From: SXZD01 sp034680345
Lineage (GTDB): Bacteria > Pseudomonadota > Gammaproteobacteria > Burkholderiales > Burkholderiaceae_B
DNA: 45,825 bases
Direction of reading: 5' to 3'
Assembly (NCBI GenBank): GCA_034680345.1
Contig: JAXISZ010000014.1
Location: forward strand, 1 to 45,825
Shown: piece after piece, positions 1 through 7,859 of the stretch
Layout: every line of letters begins with the position of its first letter
Position numbering within the stretch: the stretch's first letter is position 1
Made by a program: the position numbers and the translations under genes
Notes under the pieces: generated by a model
The model's database searches: none
What the model was told of the DNA's origin: nothing
What the model saw: only the letters and a program-made list of their open reading frames with translations

Positions 1-165
1 CGTGCAAAAATTGACACCCCAACTTACTCTGCTCGTAAAAAAGGCCGCTCATTACTCGACCCTTTCAAGGCCTTTTTACACTCACGTATCGCACAAGCTA
101 AACCGGTACACTTGTCGGGTGAAGTGCTGTTTCGGGAGATCTGTAGTAGCTTAGACTTAATCTGA
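1..165 (+). pseudogene. IS21-family IstA-like transposase remnant (partial)
   Basis: Reading frame 1 is open from the window edge to a TGA at 163-165. It encodes about 54 residues containing GRSLLDPFKAFLHSRIAQA and then LSGEVLFREI. This resembles the (S)KLDPFK...RL...L..EI segment that follows the helix-turn-helix in IstA transposases of IS21-like elements. The frame stops immediately after the REI block, where a full IstA would continue for several hundred residues (the integrase core), and no IstB follows. It is therefore a decayed 5' portion; the true start lies left of the window. The family call rests on a short motif and is tentative. Confidence 0.55.
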
Positions 166-189
166 CGGACACTAAAAATTTTACCGGAA

Positions 190-213
190 TGTCGGACTAC
201 TTAAAATGTCCGA
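190..213. repeat. Short inverted repeat beside the transposase remnant
   Basis: TCGGAC at 192-197 and GTCCGA at 208-213 form a perfect 6-bp inverted repeat with a 10-base spacer. A related CGGACACT lies at 166-173. Short repeated TGTCGGA/TGTCCGA-like units are the kind of sequence found at IS21-type ends, so this may be a leftover element terminus. It also lies just downstream of the minus-strand tRNA gene, where it could fold in the transcript, but no U-tract follows. Confidence 0.3.
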
Positions 214-228
214 TTTCCTCAAGAATGC

Positions 229-304
229 TGGTGCCGCCTGTCGGATTCGAACTGACGACCTACTGATTACAAATCAGTTGCTCTACCAACTGAGCTAAGG
301 CGGC
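229..304 (-). tRNA. tRNA-Thr (anticodon TGT)
   Basis: The reverse complement folds as a complete tRNA. The acceptor strand GCCGCCT pairs with AGGCGGC. The D-arm contains AGCTCAGTTGGTAGAGC, the anticodon stem ACTGA/TCAGT encloses the loop TTTGTAA with anticodon TGT, and the T-arm carries GTTCGAATC. The 3' CCA is encoded at 229-231. The TGT anticodon reads ACN threonine codons. It lies immediately downstream of sspB on the same strand, eight bases away, so it may be co-transcribed with that operon. Confidence 0.96.
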
Positions 305-311
305 ATACTTA

Positions 312-866
312 CTATTTTACCCTAATTAAATGATTTTTGCTACGCTTTAATGATTTTTTATCTTTCGCACCACTTATATCCGATTTAGAAGAGCCTGTTT
401 CTGACAAATCACGATCTGTAACCAAAGACGTACTGTCTGCATCCAACTTTGAAATAGCACTTTCGAATGAAGCATCATTTTGATCTTTAACCTTAAAGGC
501 TTTCGAAGAAGCATTCGTATTTTCTTGTTCGGCAGCAGATGTCGGCGCAAGAGATACAGGCAAATCAAAAGCCATGCCATGGCCTGTTTCCCGAGAATAA
601 ATAGCGGTCACATTATCAACCGGAATACTCAAGTCTCGGGCACGACCACCAAATCGAGCCTGAAAATCAATCCGCTCATTTCCTAAATCTAGCCGATTTG
701 TAGCCGTAGGCGAAACATTTAAAACAATTTCACCATTTTTAACAAATTCACGGGGCACTTGGGTGCAATCATCAACCGCAACAGCAATATAAGGCGTGTA
801 CCCACAATCAATACACCATTCATAAATTGCACGGATAATATAAGGTTTTGTTGAAACTTCTGTCAC
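312..866 (-). CDS. sspB: SspB, ClpXP protease specificity-enhancing factor
   Basis: SspB is the adaptor that tethers ssrA-tagged proteins to ClpX for degradation by ClpXP. The first half matches the family well: STKPYIIRAIYEWC near the start, PREFVKNGEIVLNVSP, and ARFGG followed by IYSRETGHGMAFD. The C-terminal third is a polar, low-complexity linker ending in a basic tail, as expected of the flexible ClpX-docking tail. I place the start at GTG 866 because a GAGG ribosome site lies five bases upstream and the protein then begins MTEVSTKPY like its relatives; a TTG at 881 would add five residues. It lies 11 bp after sspA on the same strand, the usual betaproteobacterial pairing. Length is 184 residues. 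Confidence 0.93.
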   Translation of the reverse strand: MTEVSTKPYIIRAIYEWCIDCGYTPYIAVAVDDCTQVPREFVKNGEIVLNVSPTATNRLDLGNERIDFQARFGGRARDLSIPVDNVTAIYSRETGHGMAFDLPVSLAPTSAAEQENTNASSKAFKVKDQNDASFESAISKLDADSTSLVTDRDLSETGSSKSDISGAKDKKSLKRSKNHLIRVK

Positions 867-877
867 ATCGACCTCGA

Positions 878-1480
878 TCAACGACGCATAACTTTTTCAG
901 AAGGCGTCAATGCTTCAATAAAAGCAGGCTTTTGAAAAATTCGCTCTGCGTATTTCATAACTGGTGCAGCTGATTTTGGCAATTCAATTTCATAAAATTG
1001 TAAACGCCATAACAAAGGCGCCAAAGCCACATCCAACATCGAAAATTCCTCACCCAACATAAATTTATTTTTAGTGAAAATAGGAGAGATTTGTGTCAAC
1101 TGCTCCCGAATTGCCTGCCGAGCCTTATCCATCGCTTTTGGGTTTGCGGCTTTTTCAAGGGTATTGACATGAACAAACAACTCACGCTCAAAATTAAACA
1201 AGAAAAGACGGGCCCTACCACGCATAACCGGATCAGGCGGCATCAGTTGAGGATGCGGAAAACGCTCATCAATGTATTCATTGATAATATTGGATTCATA
1301 TAGGACAAGATCTCTCTCCACCAAAATAGGCACTTGACCATACGGATTCATTGTGTTGACATCTTCAGGCTTATTAAATAAATCAACATCTTTAATCTCG
1401 AAATCCATGCCTTTTTCAAATAAAACAAACCGGCATCGCTGAGAAAACGGGCACACTGTACCCGAATAGAGAACCATCAT
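878..1480 (-). CDS. sspA: SspA, stringent starvation protein A (GST fold)
   Basis: SspA is an RNA polymerase-associated protein with a glutathione-transferase fold but no transferase activity. In gammaproteobacteria it acts in the stationary-phase and acid-stress response. The 200-residue protein has a thioredoxin-like N-terminal half (YSGTVCPFSQRCR at 5-17, GQVPILVE at 48-55) followed by an all-helical half. The surface motif PHPQLMP at 75-81 matches the conserved PHP pocket of SspA. Two consecutive ATGs (1480, 1477) open the frame and neither has a good ribosome site. A strong terminator lies 23-51 bp upstream, after petC, so expression may depend on read-through or on a promoter embedded there. 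Confidence 0.93.
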   Translation of the reverse strand: MMVLYSGTVCPFSQRCRFVLFEKGMDFEIKDVDLFNKPEDVNTMNPYGQVPILVERDLVLYESNIINEYIDERFPHPQLMPPDPVMRGRARLFLFNFERELFVHVNTLEKAANPKAMDKARQAIREQLTQISPIFTKNKFMLGEEFSMLDVALAPLLWRLQFYEIELPKSAAPVMKYAERIFQKPAFIEALTPSEKVMRR

Positions 1481-1502
1481 AATATGATTAAACCCTTAAA
1501 TG

Positions 1503-1530
1503 AAAAAAGCTGAGGCAAAAAAACCTCAGC
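1503..1530 (-). terminator. Rho-independent terminator after petC
   Basis: On the minus strand GCTGAGG (complement of 1524-1530) and CCTCAGC (complement of 1509-1515) form a perfect 7-bp stem around an 8-base T-rich loop. Six U residues (complement of 1503-1508) follow immediately. It lies 20 bp after the petC stop and before sspA, so it separates the bc1 genes from the ssp genes or attenuates read-through between them. Confidence 0.85.
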
Positions 1531-1550
1531 CGAAGGAAAAAATTTTCAAA

Positions 1551-2306
1551 TTACTTAATGTCTTTCCAATAAGCCGCATTCAAACGCCAAGCTGCGAATG
1601 TAAACACCGCCAAAAACAATAAAACAACCACCCCCAATCGTACTCGGGTGTCCTTAACCGGTTCGCTCATGTACTGCATAAACCCAACCAAATCTGCAAC
1701 AGCAGCATCGAATTCAGCGGGCTTCATCAAACCTGGGGTTATTTGCTCAAATTTATCAAATTGATGCAGCACTTTACTCGGATCATGAGGGTCCTTAATC
1801 TCAACAAATTTAGCCGCTCGCTGACCTTGTAACTCCCACAGCACATGAGGCATACCCACATTTGGATAAACTAAATTATTCCAGCCTGTAGATCGGGTTT
1901 CATCGCGGTAGTAAGTACGCAAATAAGTATAAAGATAATCTGCTCCGCTTCCTTCACCGGAAGATTTTGCACGCACAATAACAGATAAATCTGGTGGCAC
2001 ACCACCAAACCATTCCTTTGCATCTTTAGCCAACATTGTAGTTTTCATTAAATCGCCAACTTTGTCAGCACTAAACATTAAATTTTGCTTGATTTGCTCG
2101 TCCGTCAACCCAATATCATTCATGCGGTTATAACGCATTAATGCTGCACCATGACAGTTTAAACAATAATTAACAAATAATTTGGCTCCATTTTGTAATG
2201 CAGCTAAATCACCCGAACGATCCGGAGCCCGCTCAAGCGGAAAAACCGCCTCTGAAGCAAATACCAAAGAAGGAAGAAACAGTAAAATTGCGAGAATTTT
2301 TTTCAT
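1551..2306 (-). CDS. petC: Cytochrome c1, bc1 complex subunit
   Basis: Cytochrome c1 carries the covalently bound c-type haem of ubiquinol:cytochrome c oxidoreductase and passes electrons from the Rieske centre to soluble cytochrome c. The 251-residue product has a Sec signal peptide (hydrophobic residues 4-16, likely cleavage after FAS at 16-18) and one haem motif, CLNCH at 48-52. The methionine in NVGMPHVLWE, at about residue 150, is a plausible sixth haem ligand. A single C-terminal membrane helix (about 226-243) anchors the periplasmic domain. Length is normal for the family. It is the third gene of petA-petB-petC, 18 bp after petB. Confidence 0.95.
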   Translation of the reverse strand: MKKILAILLFLPSLVFASEAVFPLERAPDRSGDLAALQNGAKLFVNYCLNCHGAALMRYNRMNDIGLTDEQIKQNLMFSADKVGDLMKTTMLAKDAKEWFGGVPPDLSVIVRAKSSGEGSGADYLYTYLRTYYRDETRSTGWNNLVYPNVGMPHVLWELQGQRAAKFVEIKDPHDPSKVLHQFDKFEQITPGLMKPAEFDAAVADLVGFMQYMSEPVKDTRVRLGVVVLLFLAVFTFAAWRLNAAYWKDIK

Positions 2307-2324
2307 TGAAATATCTCTGATCCA

Positions 2325-3590
2325 TCAATGAGGTGTAAATACAACGCGATCAGGCACGGGCTTAAACTGCCCCGCACGAGACCACACTGGCATAGCCAAA
2401 AAGAATGCAAAGTAAATCAAAGTACACACCTGTGAAACCAACTCACCAATCGGCGATGGTGGCTGTGTACCCAAGTAACCCAAAATTACAAAGGCTATAC
2501 CAAACGTTGCATAGATCCACTTATGTAGAGCCGGACGGTAACGAATTGACTTAACCTGACTTTTATCAAGCCACGGCAAGAAAAATAAAATAACAACAGC
2601 CAGCCCCATAAAAATCACACCCCATATTTTTGCATCCACCCAAAAGAAGTTAATTGTGTTTGCACGCAAAATAGAATAAAACGGCGTAAAGTACCAAACA
2701 GGTGCAATATGTGACGGCGTTTTCAAAGGGTCAGCAGGAATAAAATTATTGTATTCAAGGAAGTAACCGCCCATTTCTGGAGCAAAAAATACAATTGCTG
2801 TGAACACCATTAAAAATACACCCACCCCCATGATATCGTGAACAGTGTAGTAGGGATGAAAGGGGATGCCATCTAGAGGAATGCCTTTTGAGTCTTTTTT
2901 CTCTTTAATTTCAATACCATCGGGGTTATTAGAACCTACCTCGTGTAAAGCTACAATATGCGCAACCACTAGACCCACCAACACAAAAGGCACTGCAATT
3001 ACGTGGAAAGAAAAGAAACGATTTAAAGTTGCATCAGAAACCACATAATCACCGCGAATCATGATCGCCAAATCTGGGCCAACCAGAGGAATGGCCGAAA
3101 ATAAATTAACAATAACCTGCGCACCCCAGTAAGACATTTGCCCCCAAGGCAATAAATAGCCCATAAAAGCTTCAGCCATTAAACACAGGAAAATGGCAAC
3201 ACCAAAAATCCAAACCAATTCACGCGGCTTTCGATAGGACCCATACAATAAACCACGTGTCATGTGCAAATAAACCACCACAAAAAACATTGAGGCACCA
3301 GTTGAATGCATATAACGAATCAACCAACCCCAAGGCACATCGCGCATGATGTACTCTACCGACTGAAAAGCACGCTCAGCGTCTGGCTTATAGTGCATAA
3401 CCAAAAAGATACCTGTAACAATTTGAATCACTAAAACCAATAGGGCCAGCGAACCAAAAAAGTACCAAAAATTAAAATTCTTCGGAGCATAATACTCCGT
3501 TAAATGCGCCTTGATTGTTGAGGTCAGAGGAAAACGCTGATCAATCCAACCCAACAAACCTTTAGTTTCTACTTGCTTTTCCGCAGCCAT
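2325..3590 (-). CDS. petB: Cytochrome b, bc1 complex subunit
   Basis: Cytochrome b holds the two b haems and both quinone sites of the bc1 complex in the inner membrane. The 421-residue protein shows the expected hydrophobic helices. The paired haem-ligand histidines lie in RYMHSTGASM and VVYLHMTRG (second pair, FSFHVIAVP and VAHIVALHE). GYLLPWGQMS is the conserved segment between helices. The Qo-site motif usually written PEWY reads PVWY here (PVWYFTPFYSILR), a variant known in beta- and gammaproteobacteria. It lies 27 bp after petA and 18 bp before petC. Confidence 0.97.
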   Translation of the reverse strand: MAAEKQVETKGLLGWIDQRFPLTSTIKAHLTEYYAPKNFNFWYFFGSLALLVLVIQIVTGIFLVMHYKPDAERAFQSVEYIMRDVPWGWLIRYMHSTGASMFFVVVYLHMTRGLLYGSYRKPRELVWIFGVAIFLCLMAEAFMGYLLPWGQMSYWGAQVIVNLFSAIPLVGPDLAIMIRGDYVVSDATLNRFFSFHVIAVPFVLVGLVVAHIVALHEVGSNNPDGIEIKEKKDSKGIPLDGIPFHPYYTVHDIMGVGVFLMVFTAIVFFAPEMGGYFLEYNNFIPADPLKTPSHIAPVWYFTPFYSILRANTINFFWVDAKIWGVIFMGLAVVILFFLPWLDKSQVKSIRYRPALHKWIYATFGIAFVILGYLGTQPPSPIGELVSQVCTLIYFAFFLAMPVWSRAGQFKPVPDRVVFTPH

Positions 3591-3617
3591 CAGTGCTTGC
3601 TCCCGGATAATAATTAC

Positions 3618-4220
3618 TTAAGCGTTAGATTCATCCACACCCACAAGAATGCGAGTGTCAGAAAGATACATATGAGGAGGCACCTCTAAGTTATCTGGTG
3701 CCGGTTTGTTTTTAAACACTCGCCCTGCCATATCAAAAGTGGAGCCATGACAAGGGCATAAAAACCCACCCGCCCAGTCGTCTGGAAGACTGGGCTGAGC
3801 GCCCTGCGCAAAACGTGCTGACGGAGAACACCCCAGATGCGAACAAATACCCACTGCAACCAAATATTCAGGCTTAATTGAGCGTGCTTGGTTGCGAGCA
3901 TACGCAGGAGTAAGCTCCTCAGGATTACGCTCAGATTTTGGGTCTGCAACTTTATCTTCCGTTTGATTTAAGCTGGCGATCATGTCCTGATTGCGACGAA
4001 CAATCCATACCGGCTTACCTCGCCATTCTACCGTACGCATTTCACCAAGCTGTAGATCACCGAGCTCAACCTCAACCGGAGCACCCGCTGCTTTTGCACG
4101 CTCCGACGGCGCAAAGGTACTTAAAAAAGGCACCGCAGTGGCCGCACCACCCACAGCACCCATAGCTCCACAGGCAATCATCCACGTACGGCGACCGCTA
4201 TCTTTAGGTGTATTACTCAT
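3618..4220 (-). CDS. petA: Rieske iron-sulfur protein, bc1 complex subunit
   Basis: This is the 2Fe-2S subunit that accepts the first electron from ubiquinol. The cluster ligands are visible as CSHLGC at 126-131 and CPCHGS at 155-160. The N-terminus carries a twin-arginine signal (GRRTWM, residues 9-14) followed by a Gly/Ala-rich membrane segment, as expected of a Tat-exported, uncleaved Rieske protein. I chose ATG 4220 over an in-frame ATG at 4232 because GAGG lies six bases before the inner start and nothing suitable precedes the outer one. That gives 200 residues. It is the first gene of petABC; the 165-bp gap upstream holds a candidate promoter and a long palindrome. Confidence 0.96.
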   Translation of the reverse strand: MSNTPKDSGRRTWMIACGAMGAVGGAATAVPFLSTFAPSERAKAAGAPVEVELGDLQLGEMRTVEWRGKPVWIVRRNQDMIASLNQTEDKVADPKSERNPEELTPAYARNQARSIKPEYLVAVGICSHLGCSPSARFAQGAQPSLPDDWAGGFLCPCHGSTFDMAGRVFKNKPAPDNLEVPPHMYLSDTRILVGVDESNA

Positions 4221-4282
4221 CAGCAACCTCATTGTTCAAAAAAACAGTACGGACCCTGCCACCAAAAAAATGCAGCAATCCA

Positions 4283-4311
4283 CACAAATAACCACCTATT
4301 TTAACCGATTG
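4283..4311 (-). promoter_or_regulatory. Candidate promoter for petABC
   Basis: On the minus strand a TAAAAT hexamer (complement of about 4299-4304) lies some 80 bases before the petA start, in the context GCGCAATCGGTTAAAATAGG. A TTTCGC hexamer lies 17 bases upstream, giving a good -10 but a poor -35. This is the best promoter-like sequence in the gap; it could equally be activator-dependent. Confidence 0.3.
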
Positions 4312-4333
4312 CGCAGCCGTGCGAAACGTGCGG

Positions 4334-4359
4334 ATTAAAATAAACATGTTTATTTTAAT
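4334..4359. repeat. Perfect 26-bp palindrome between the Nif3-like gene and petA
   Basis: The half-site ATTAAAATAAACA is followed without spacer by its exact reverse complement. It lies 26 bp past the minus-strand stop of the Nif3-like gene and upstream of the petA promoter candidate. No U-tract follows on the minus strand and the palindrome is almost all A/T, so it is a poor intrinsic terminator. It could be a dimeric regulator operator for petABC or a transcript-end stabilising hairpin. Confidence 0.6.
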
Positions 4360-4385
4360 TTACTCACTTTTTTGGCTTTTGAAAA

Positions 4386-5150
4386 TTAAACAGGCACGGG
4401 CACATCAACGAAAATAACTTCAATACCAAAAACCTCAGATAGATGACGGCCCAAGGCCTGGACACCTCCCCGCTCTGTGGCATGATGGCCCGCGCCAAGC
4501 AAAGTAACACCGGTCTCAAGGGCCACATGCACAGCCGGTTCAGACAACTCCCCAGTTAAATATATATCCGCACCAGTAGCAGCAACCAACTCAACGAACG
4601 AAGCAGCAGCACCGGTGCACCAAGCAACAGTACGCACAAGCCTCTGAGCATCTCCAATGCACTGCACAGATCGACCAAAAAGTAGCTCAATGCGCTGCAT
4701 CCACTGCGCCACCGTCAACTCATCAGAAACCCGCCCTATACACACTAAATCTTTTTCACCAATGGTGCGCTCCAAATGCCATCCCAATGCTAAACCTAAC
4801 TGAACATTGTTACCAAACTTTGGATGCACATCCAACGGCAAATGGTATGCAAAAACATTCAAATGATTAGCCAAAACTGTTGCCAATCGTTTTTTGCGAA
4901 AACCCAACAATACCGGTGGGTCACTCTTCCAAAATAAACCATGATGCACCAACACTGCGTCGGCCCCCAAAGCCACGGCCTGCTCTAAAAAAGCCTGCGA
5001 GGCAGTGACTCCAGTCACCAGCCGCCTGATGCCATGGCGACCTTCCACCTGCAAACCATTTGGGCAATAATCAGTTATTTTGTTTACTTGAAGAATTTCG
5101 TTGATGGTTTTTTCGAGCTGCCAGCAACCAACCTGTTTTGTGTTAGGCAT
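4386..5150 (-). CDS. Nif3-like dinuclear metal-centre hexameric protein (YbgI family)
   Basis: Members of the Nif3/YbgI/DUF34 family form toroidal hexamers with a two-metal site. Annotations as GTP cyclohydrolase type 2 are common but the cellular role is not settled. The 254-residue protein has the typical start (TINEIL...DYCPNGLQVEG, 15-37). Metal-ligand motifs are LVHHGLFW (His69, His70), PLDVHPKFGNN near 105, and GAGHHATERGG near 220 (His and Glu ligands). The neighbourhood (DegS-like protease and petABC) is the standard betaproteobacterial arrangement. A GGAAG ribosome site lies inside the divergent gene, because the two start codons are only four bases apart. Confidence 0.9.
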   Translation of the reverse strand: MPNTKQVGCWQLEKTINEILQVNKITDYCPNGLQVEGRHGIRRLVTGVTASQAFLEQAVALGADAVLVHHGLFWKSDPPVLLGFRKKRLATVLANHLNVFAYHLPLDVHPKFGNNVQLGLALGWHLERTIGEKDLVCIGRVSDELTVAQWMQRIELLFGRSVQCIGDAQRLVRTVAWCTGAAASFVELVAATGADIYLTGELSEPAVHVALETGVTLLGAGHHATERGGVQALGRHLSEVFGIEVIFVDVPVPV

Positions 5151-5154
5151 CTAA

Positions 5155-6336
5155 ATGACTTCCATTTATAAAAAAATTTGGCTATTGTTCGCACAGTTTG
5201 TCACCCTAGCAGCAGCTGTTGTATTGGTCTTAACAACATTCAAACCCAACTGGAATGTACTGCGAATTTTATCCGAACAAACCTCTCAATCACTATTTTC
5301 TGTCAACACTGCTCTAAGCCAGGGCTTTCACCTAGCCGGACAACGGGCCATGCCTGCCGTGGTAAATATTTTCACAGCCCAAAAAACCAATCTACCACCT
5401 GATCACCCACTGTTCAACGACCCAGAGTTCCGTAAATTTTTCGGTGAAAACGATGGGCCTTTCTCACCACTACACCCAAACGCAAGCCTTGGTTCCGGTG
5501 TAATTATAAACCCCGATGGCTATATTCTAACCAATCACCACGTTGTAGAAACCGCTGACGCACTTGAAGTTGCACTAGCAGATGGCCGAAAAACGATTGC
5601 CACTTTGGTAGGCAGCGACCCAGAAACTGATTTGGCAGTACTTAAAATCAATTTAGAAAATTTGCCTTCGATTGTTTTTGGGGACAATCAAAATGCGCGC
5701 GTTGGGGACGTGGTGCTTGCTATTGGCAACCCTTTTGGGGTCGGGCAAACTTTAACCATGGGCATTATAAGTGCCTTAGGACGCAACCACTTAGGTATCA
5801 ACACCTTTGAAAACTTTATTCAAACAGATGCCGCTATCAACCCAGGAAATTCAGGTGGCGCCCTAGTTGACACCCAAGGTCAATTATTAGGAATTAACAC
5901 GGCCATCTATTCACGCTCGGGAGGATCTCAAGGCATTGGCTTTGCCATCCCAGCCAACACAGCAAAACCAGTCATGGAGGCGATTATTCAATTTGGCAGC
6001 GTCACCCGTGGCTACATTGGAATAGAACCCCAAGATATCACACCTGAATTGGCCGAAGCATTCAAACTGCCCAACCTTCAAGGCGCACTGATCACCAATA
6101 TTATGAAAGACGGTCCAGCCAATAAAGCGGGATTAAAAACCGGTGATATTATTTTAGAAGTAGATCAAAAAAAAATTCATGACACCATCACGATGCTGAA
6201 CTTTATTGCGCAACTTCAACCCAAATCCATTTGCAAATTATTAATTTTGCGCGAAGGCAAACCTCTACTTATAGAAATAGAAATTGGCAAACGCCCCATT
6301 CCAAATAGAGCCTTGCAAGCAAAATCTGGACAATAA
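5155..6336 (+). CDS. DegS/HtrA-type membrane-anchored serine protease
   Basis: This is a trypsin-like S1C protease with one PDZ domain, facing the periplasm. Residues 8-30 form an N-terminal membrane anchor and no cleavage site is apparent. The catalytic triad is His129 (TNHHV), Asp159 (DPETDLAV) and Ser233 (GNSGGA), with the protease domain at about 110-265. A single PDZ domain covers about 280-375 (GYIGIEPQDI, then GPANKAGLKTGDII). One PDZ plus an anchor fits DegS/AlgW, which initiates regulated intramembrane proteolysis of anti-sigma factors, better than two-PDZ DegP/MucD. Which target it has here is unknown. Length 393. Its ATG is the only start that keeps the anchor. Confidence 0.92.
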   Translation: MTSIYKKIWLLFAQFVTLAAAVVLVLTTFKPNWNVLRILSEQTSQSLFSVNTALSQGFHLAGQRAMPAVVNIFTAQKTNLPPDHPLFNDPEFRKFFGENDGPFSPLHPNASLGSGVIINPDGYILTNHHVVETADALEVALADGRKTIATLVGSDPETDLAVLKINLENLPSIVFGDNQNARVGDVVLAIGNPFGVGQTLTMGIISALGRNHLGINTFENFIQTDAAINPGNSGGALVDTQGQLLGINTAIYSRSGGSQGIGFAIPANTAKPVMEAIIQFGSVTRGYIGIEPQDITPELAEAFKLPNLQGALITNIMKDGPANKAGLKTGDIILEVDQKKIHDTITMLNFIAQLQPKSICKLLILREGKPLLIEIEIGKRPIPNRALQAKSGQ

Positions 6337-6418
6337 AACCGCATCCTTACAACAGTTTTATATCAAATATGCACAACCCGCCCCAGCGATGATATTCTTA
6401 GAAAAGAAAATTATTTAA

Positions 6419-6433
6419 TAGCGCTTAGCGCTA
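6419..6433. repeat. Short palindrome before the CNNM/CorC gene
   Basis: TAGCGC-TTA-GCGCTA is a perfect 6-bp inverted repeat ending 10 bases before the GTG start at 6444. It occupies the space where a ribosome site would lie, and no conventional one is visible. It could be a small operator or a translation-modulating hairpin. Confidence 0.35.
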
Positions 6434-6443
6434 ATCCACATTC

Positions 6444-7754
6444 GTGCAAGATATTCCTTTTTGGTTACAAATTGTTTTGTTGATTGCTTTGCTCGCCCTT
6501 TCCGCTTTTTTTTCTATCTCGGAAACCAGCATGATGGCGATCAATCGGTATAAATTGCAGTCTAGAGCCCAACAAGGTCTGCGCTCCGCACAACTGACCA
6601 GAAAACTGCTCAGCAAAACAGACACCTTACTTTCAACCCTGCTACTTGGCAATAATTTATTAAATACTGCTATCACTGCAATCGTTACCTCTGTCACCAT
6701 ACAATGGTATGGCAACGAAGAGTTAGCTCTCGGCATCGCTACAGCACTGGTGGCGTTTGCAATTATTATTTTTGCAGAAATCACTCCAAAAATTATTGGT
6801 GCAGCACACCCCGAGAAAATTGCCCTACCAGCCAGTTTTTTACTACTGCCTTTTATCAAACTCTTTGCGCCTGCAGTTTGGTTAATTAATTCTTTTGTTT
6901 CGCGCTTCACCCAGTTAATGGGGTTGTCAAACACAAATAACCAACAACACGCCTTAAACCTTGAAGAACTACGCTCCATGGTGCTTGAATCTGGGCATTT
7001 TTTGCCACCCAAACCCAAATCTATTTTATTAAATTTAATTGAACTTGAAGAACTCACCGTTGATGATATGATGACTCCAAGGTCTCGCCTTGAACACCTA
7101 AACCAATGTCAGGCGCTTGATCATCTAAGACATCAGATTGCCACTGCACACCACAATAAACTCCCAGTTATTGATGGCGACTGGACCGACGTCAAAGGCA
7201 TACTACACATTCGCAACGCACTGAGCTTACTCATCGACAATCACTTTGACCTTGCGCATCTAAAAAAACAAATGTCCCCTGCTTATTTTATTCCTAGCGG
7301 CACATCAGCCTTGCTTCAACTGAATTATTTTCAAGAAAACCGCGAACGCCTTGGTTTGGTTGTCAATGAATACGGTGAAGTTAAAGGCTTAATCACCCCT
7401 GAAGATATTTTGGAACAATTAATTGGAGAGTTTACCACCCATGCCCCCCATGCGGAAACCCTAGGCATGGAGGAGGGGCCCAATCACACACAAGAGTTAA
7501 ACATTATTGTGGACGGTAGCGTAACATTAAGAAAGCTAAATCGGGCGTTTAATCTTAACTTACCATTAGAAGGCCCCAAAACACTCAATGGCCTTGTCTT
7601 AGAACGCCTACAAGATATTCCTGAAGTAGGAACCAGCATCAAAGTAAACAATTTGGTTATTGAAATTGTACAGGCAGCAGACAAGAACGTAAAAACAGCA
7701 CGATTGCGTCGCATTCAAACACCCATAAAGAGGGATGCGACTCTCATCGCTTAA
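6444..7754 (+). CDS. CNNM/CorC (HlyC) family transmembrane protein
   Basis: This is a DUF21/CNNM membrane domain with tandem CBS domains and a CorC/HlyC C-terminal domain, a family linked to Mg2+ or Co2+ efflux. Hydrophobic helices cover roughly residues 7-28, 60-80, 92-112 and 122-145, with ISETSMMAINRYKL in the first loop. CBS repeats span about 200-325 (VDDMMTPRSRLEHL; GLVVNEYGEVKGLITPEDIL). The CorC domain follows (GSVTLRKLNRAFNL). The protein has 436 residues. GTG 6444 is used because no upstream ATG in frame gives a better start. It heads a plus-strand run with pilD, coaE and zapD, the usual betaproteobacterial order. The transported ion cannot be read from sequence. Confidence 0.9.
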   Translation: MQDIPFWLQIVLLIALLALSAFFSISETSMMAINRYKLQSRAQQGLRSAQLTRKLLSKTDTLLSTLLLGNNLLNTAITAIVTSVTIQWYGNEELALGIATALVAFAIIIFAEITPKIIGAAHPEKIALPASFLLLPFIKLFAPAVWLINSFVSRFTQLMGLSNTNNQQHALNLEELRSMVLESGHFLPPKPKSILLNLIELEELTVDDMMTPRSRLEHLNQCQALDHLRHQIATAHHNKLPVIDGDWTDVKGILHIRNALSLLIDNHFDLAHLKKQMSPAYFIPSGTSALLQLNYFQENRERLGLVVNEYGEVKGLITPEDILEQLIGEFTTHAPHAETLGMEEGPNHTQELNIIVDGSVTLRKLNRAFNLNLPLEGPKTLNGLVLERLQDIPEVGTSIKVNNLVIEIVQAADKNVKTARLRRIQTPIKRDATLIA

Positions 7755-7859
7755 CCACATCATATTAGTTATTAATTTATCTTGGGCTATCAAGCATGGT
7801 CATCCTAAACAAACGGTGTGGTTTTCTAATCGCCCACATCATAAATCAAATTAAATAAA

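Noticed and set aside
3938..4338. Plus-strand frames over petA and its upstream region
   Set aside because: They are antisense to the Rieske gene with no start signal; the Pro/Thr/Ser-rich composition is typical of shadow frames.
6431..7057. 208-residue open frame antisense to the CNNM/CorC gene
   Set aside because: It opposes the membrane domain of a clear family member; no start signal or motif supports it.
7755..7859. Possible regulatory repeats (AACCACA/TGTGGTT and two CCACATCATA copies) before pilD
   Set aside because: The repeats are only 7-10 bp with irregular spacing and no promoter context; chance is likely.
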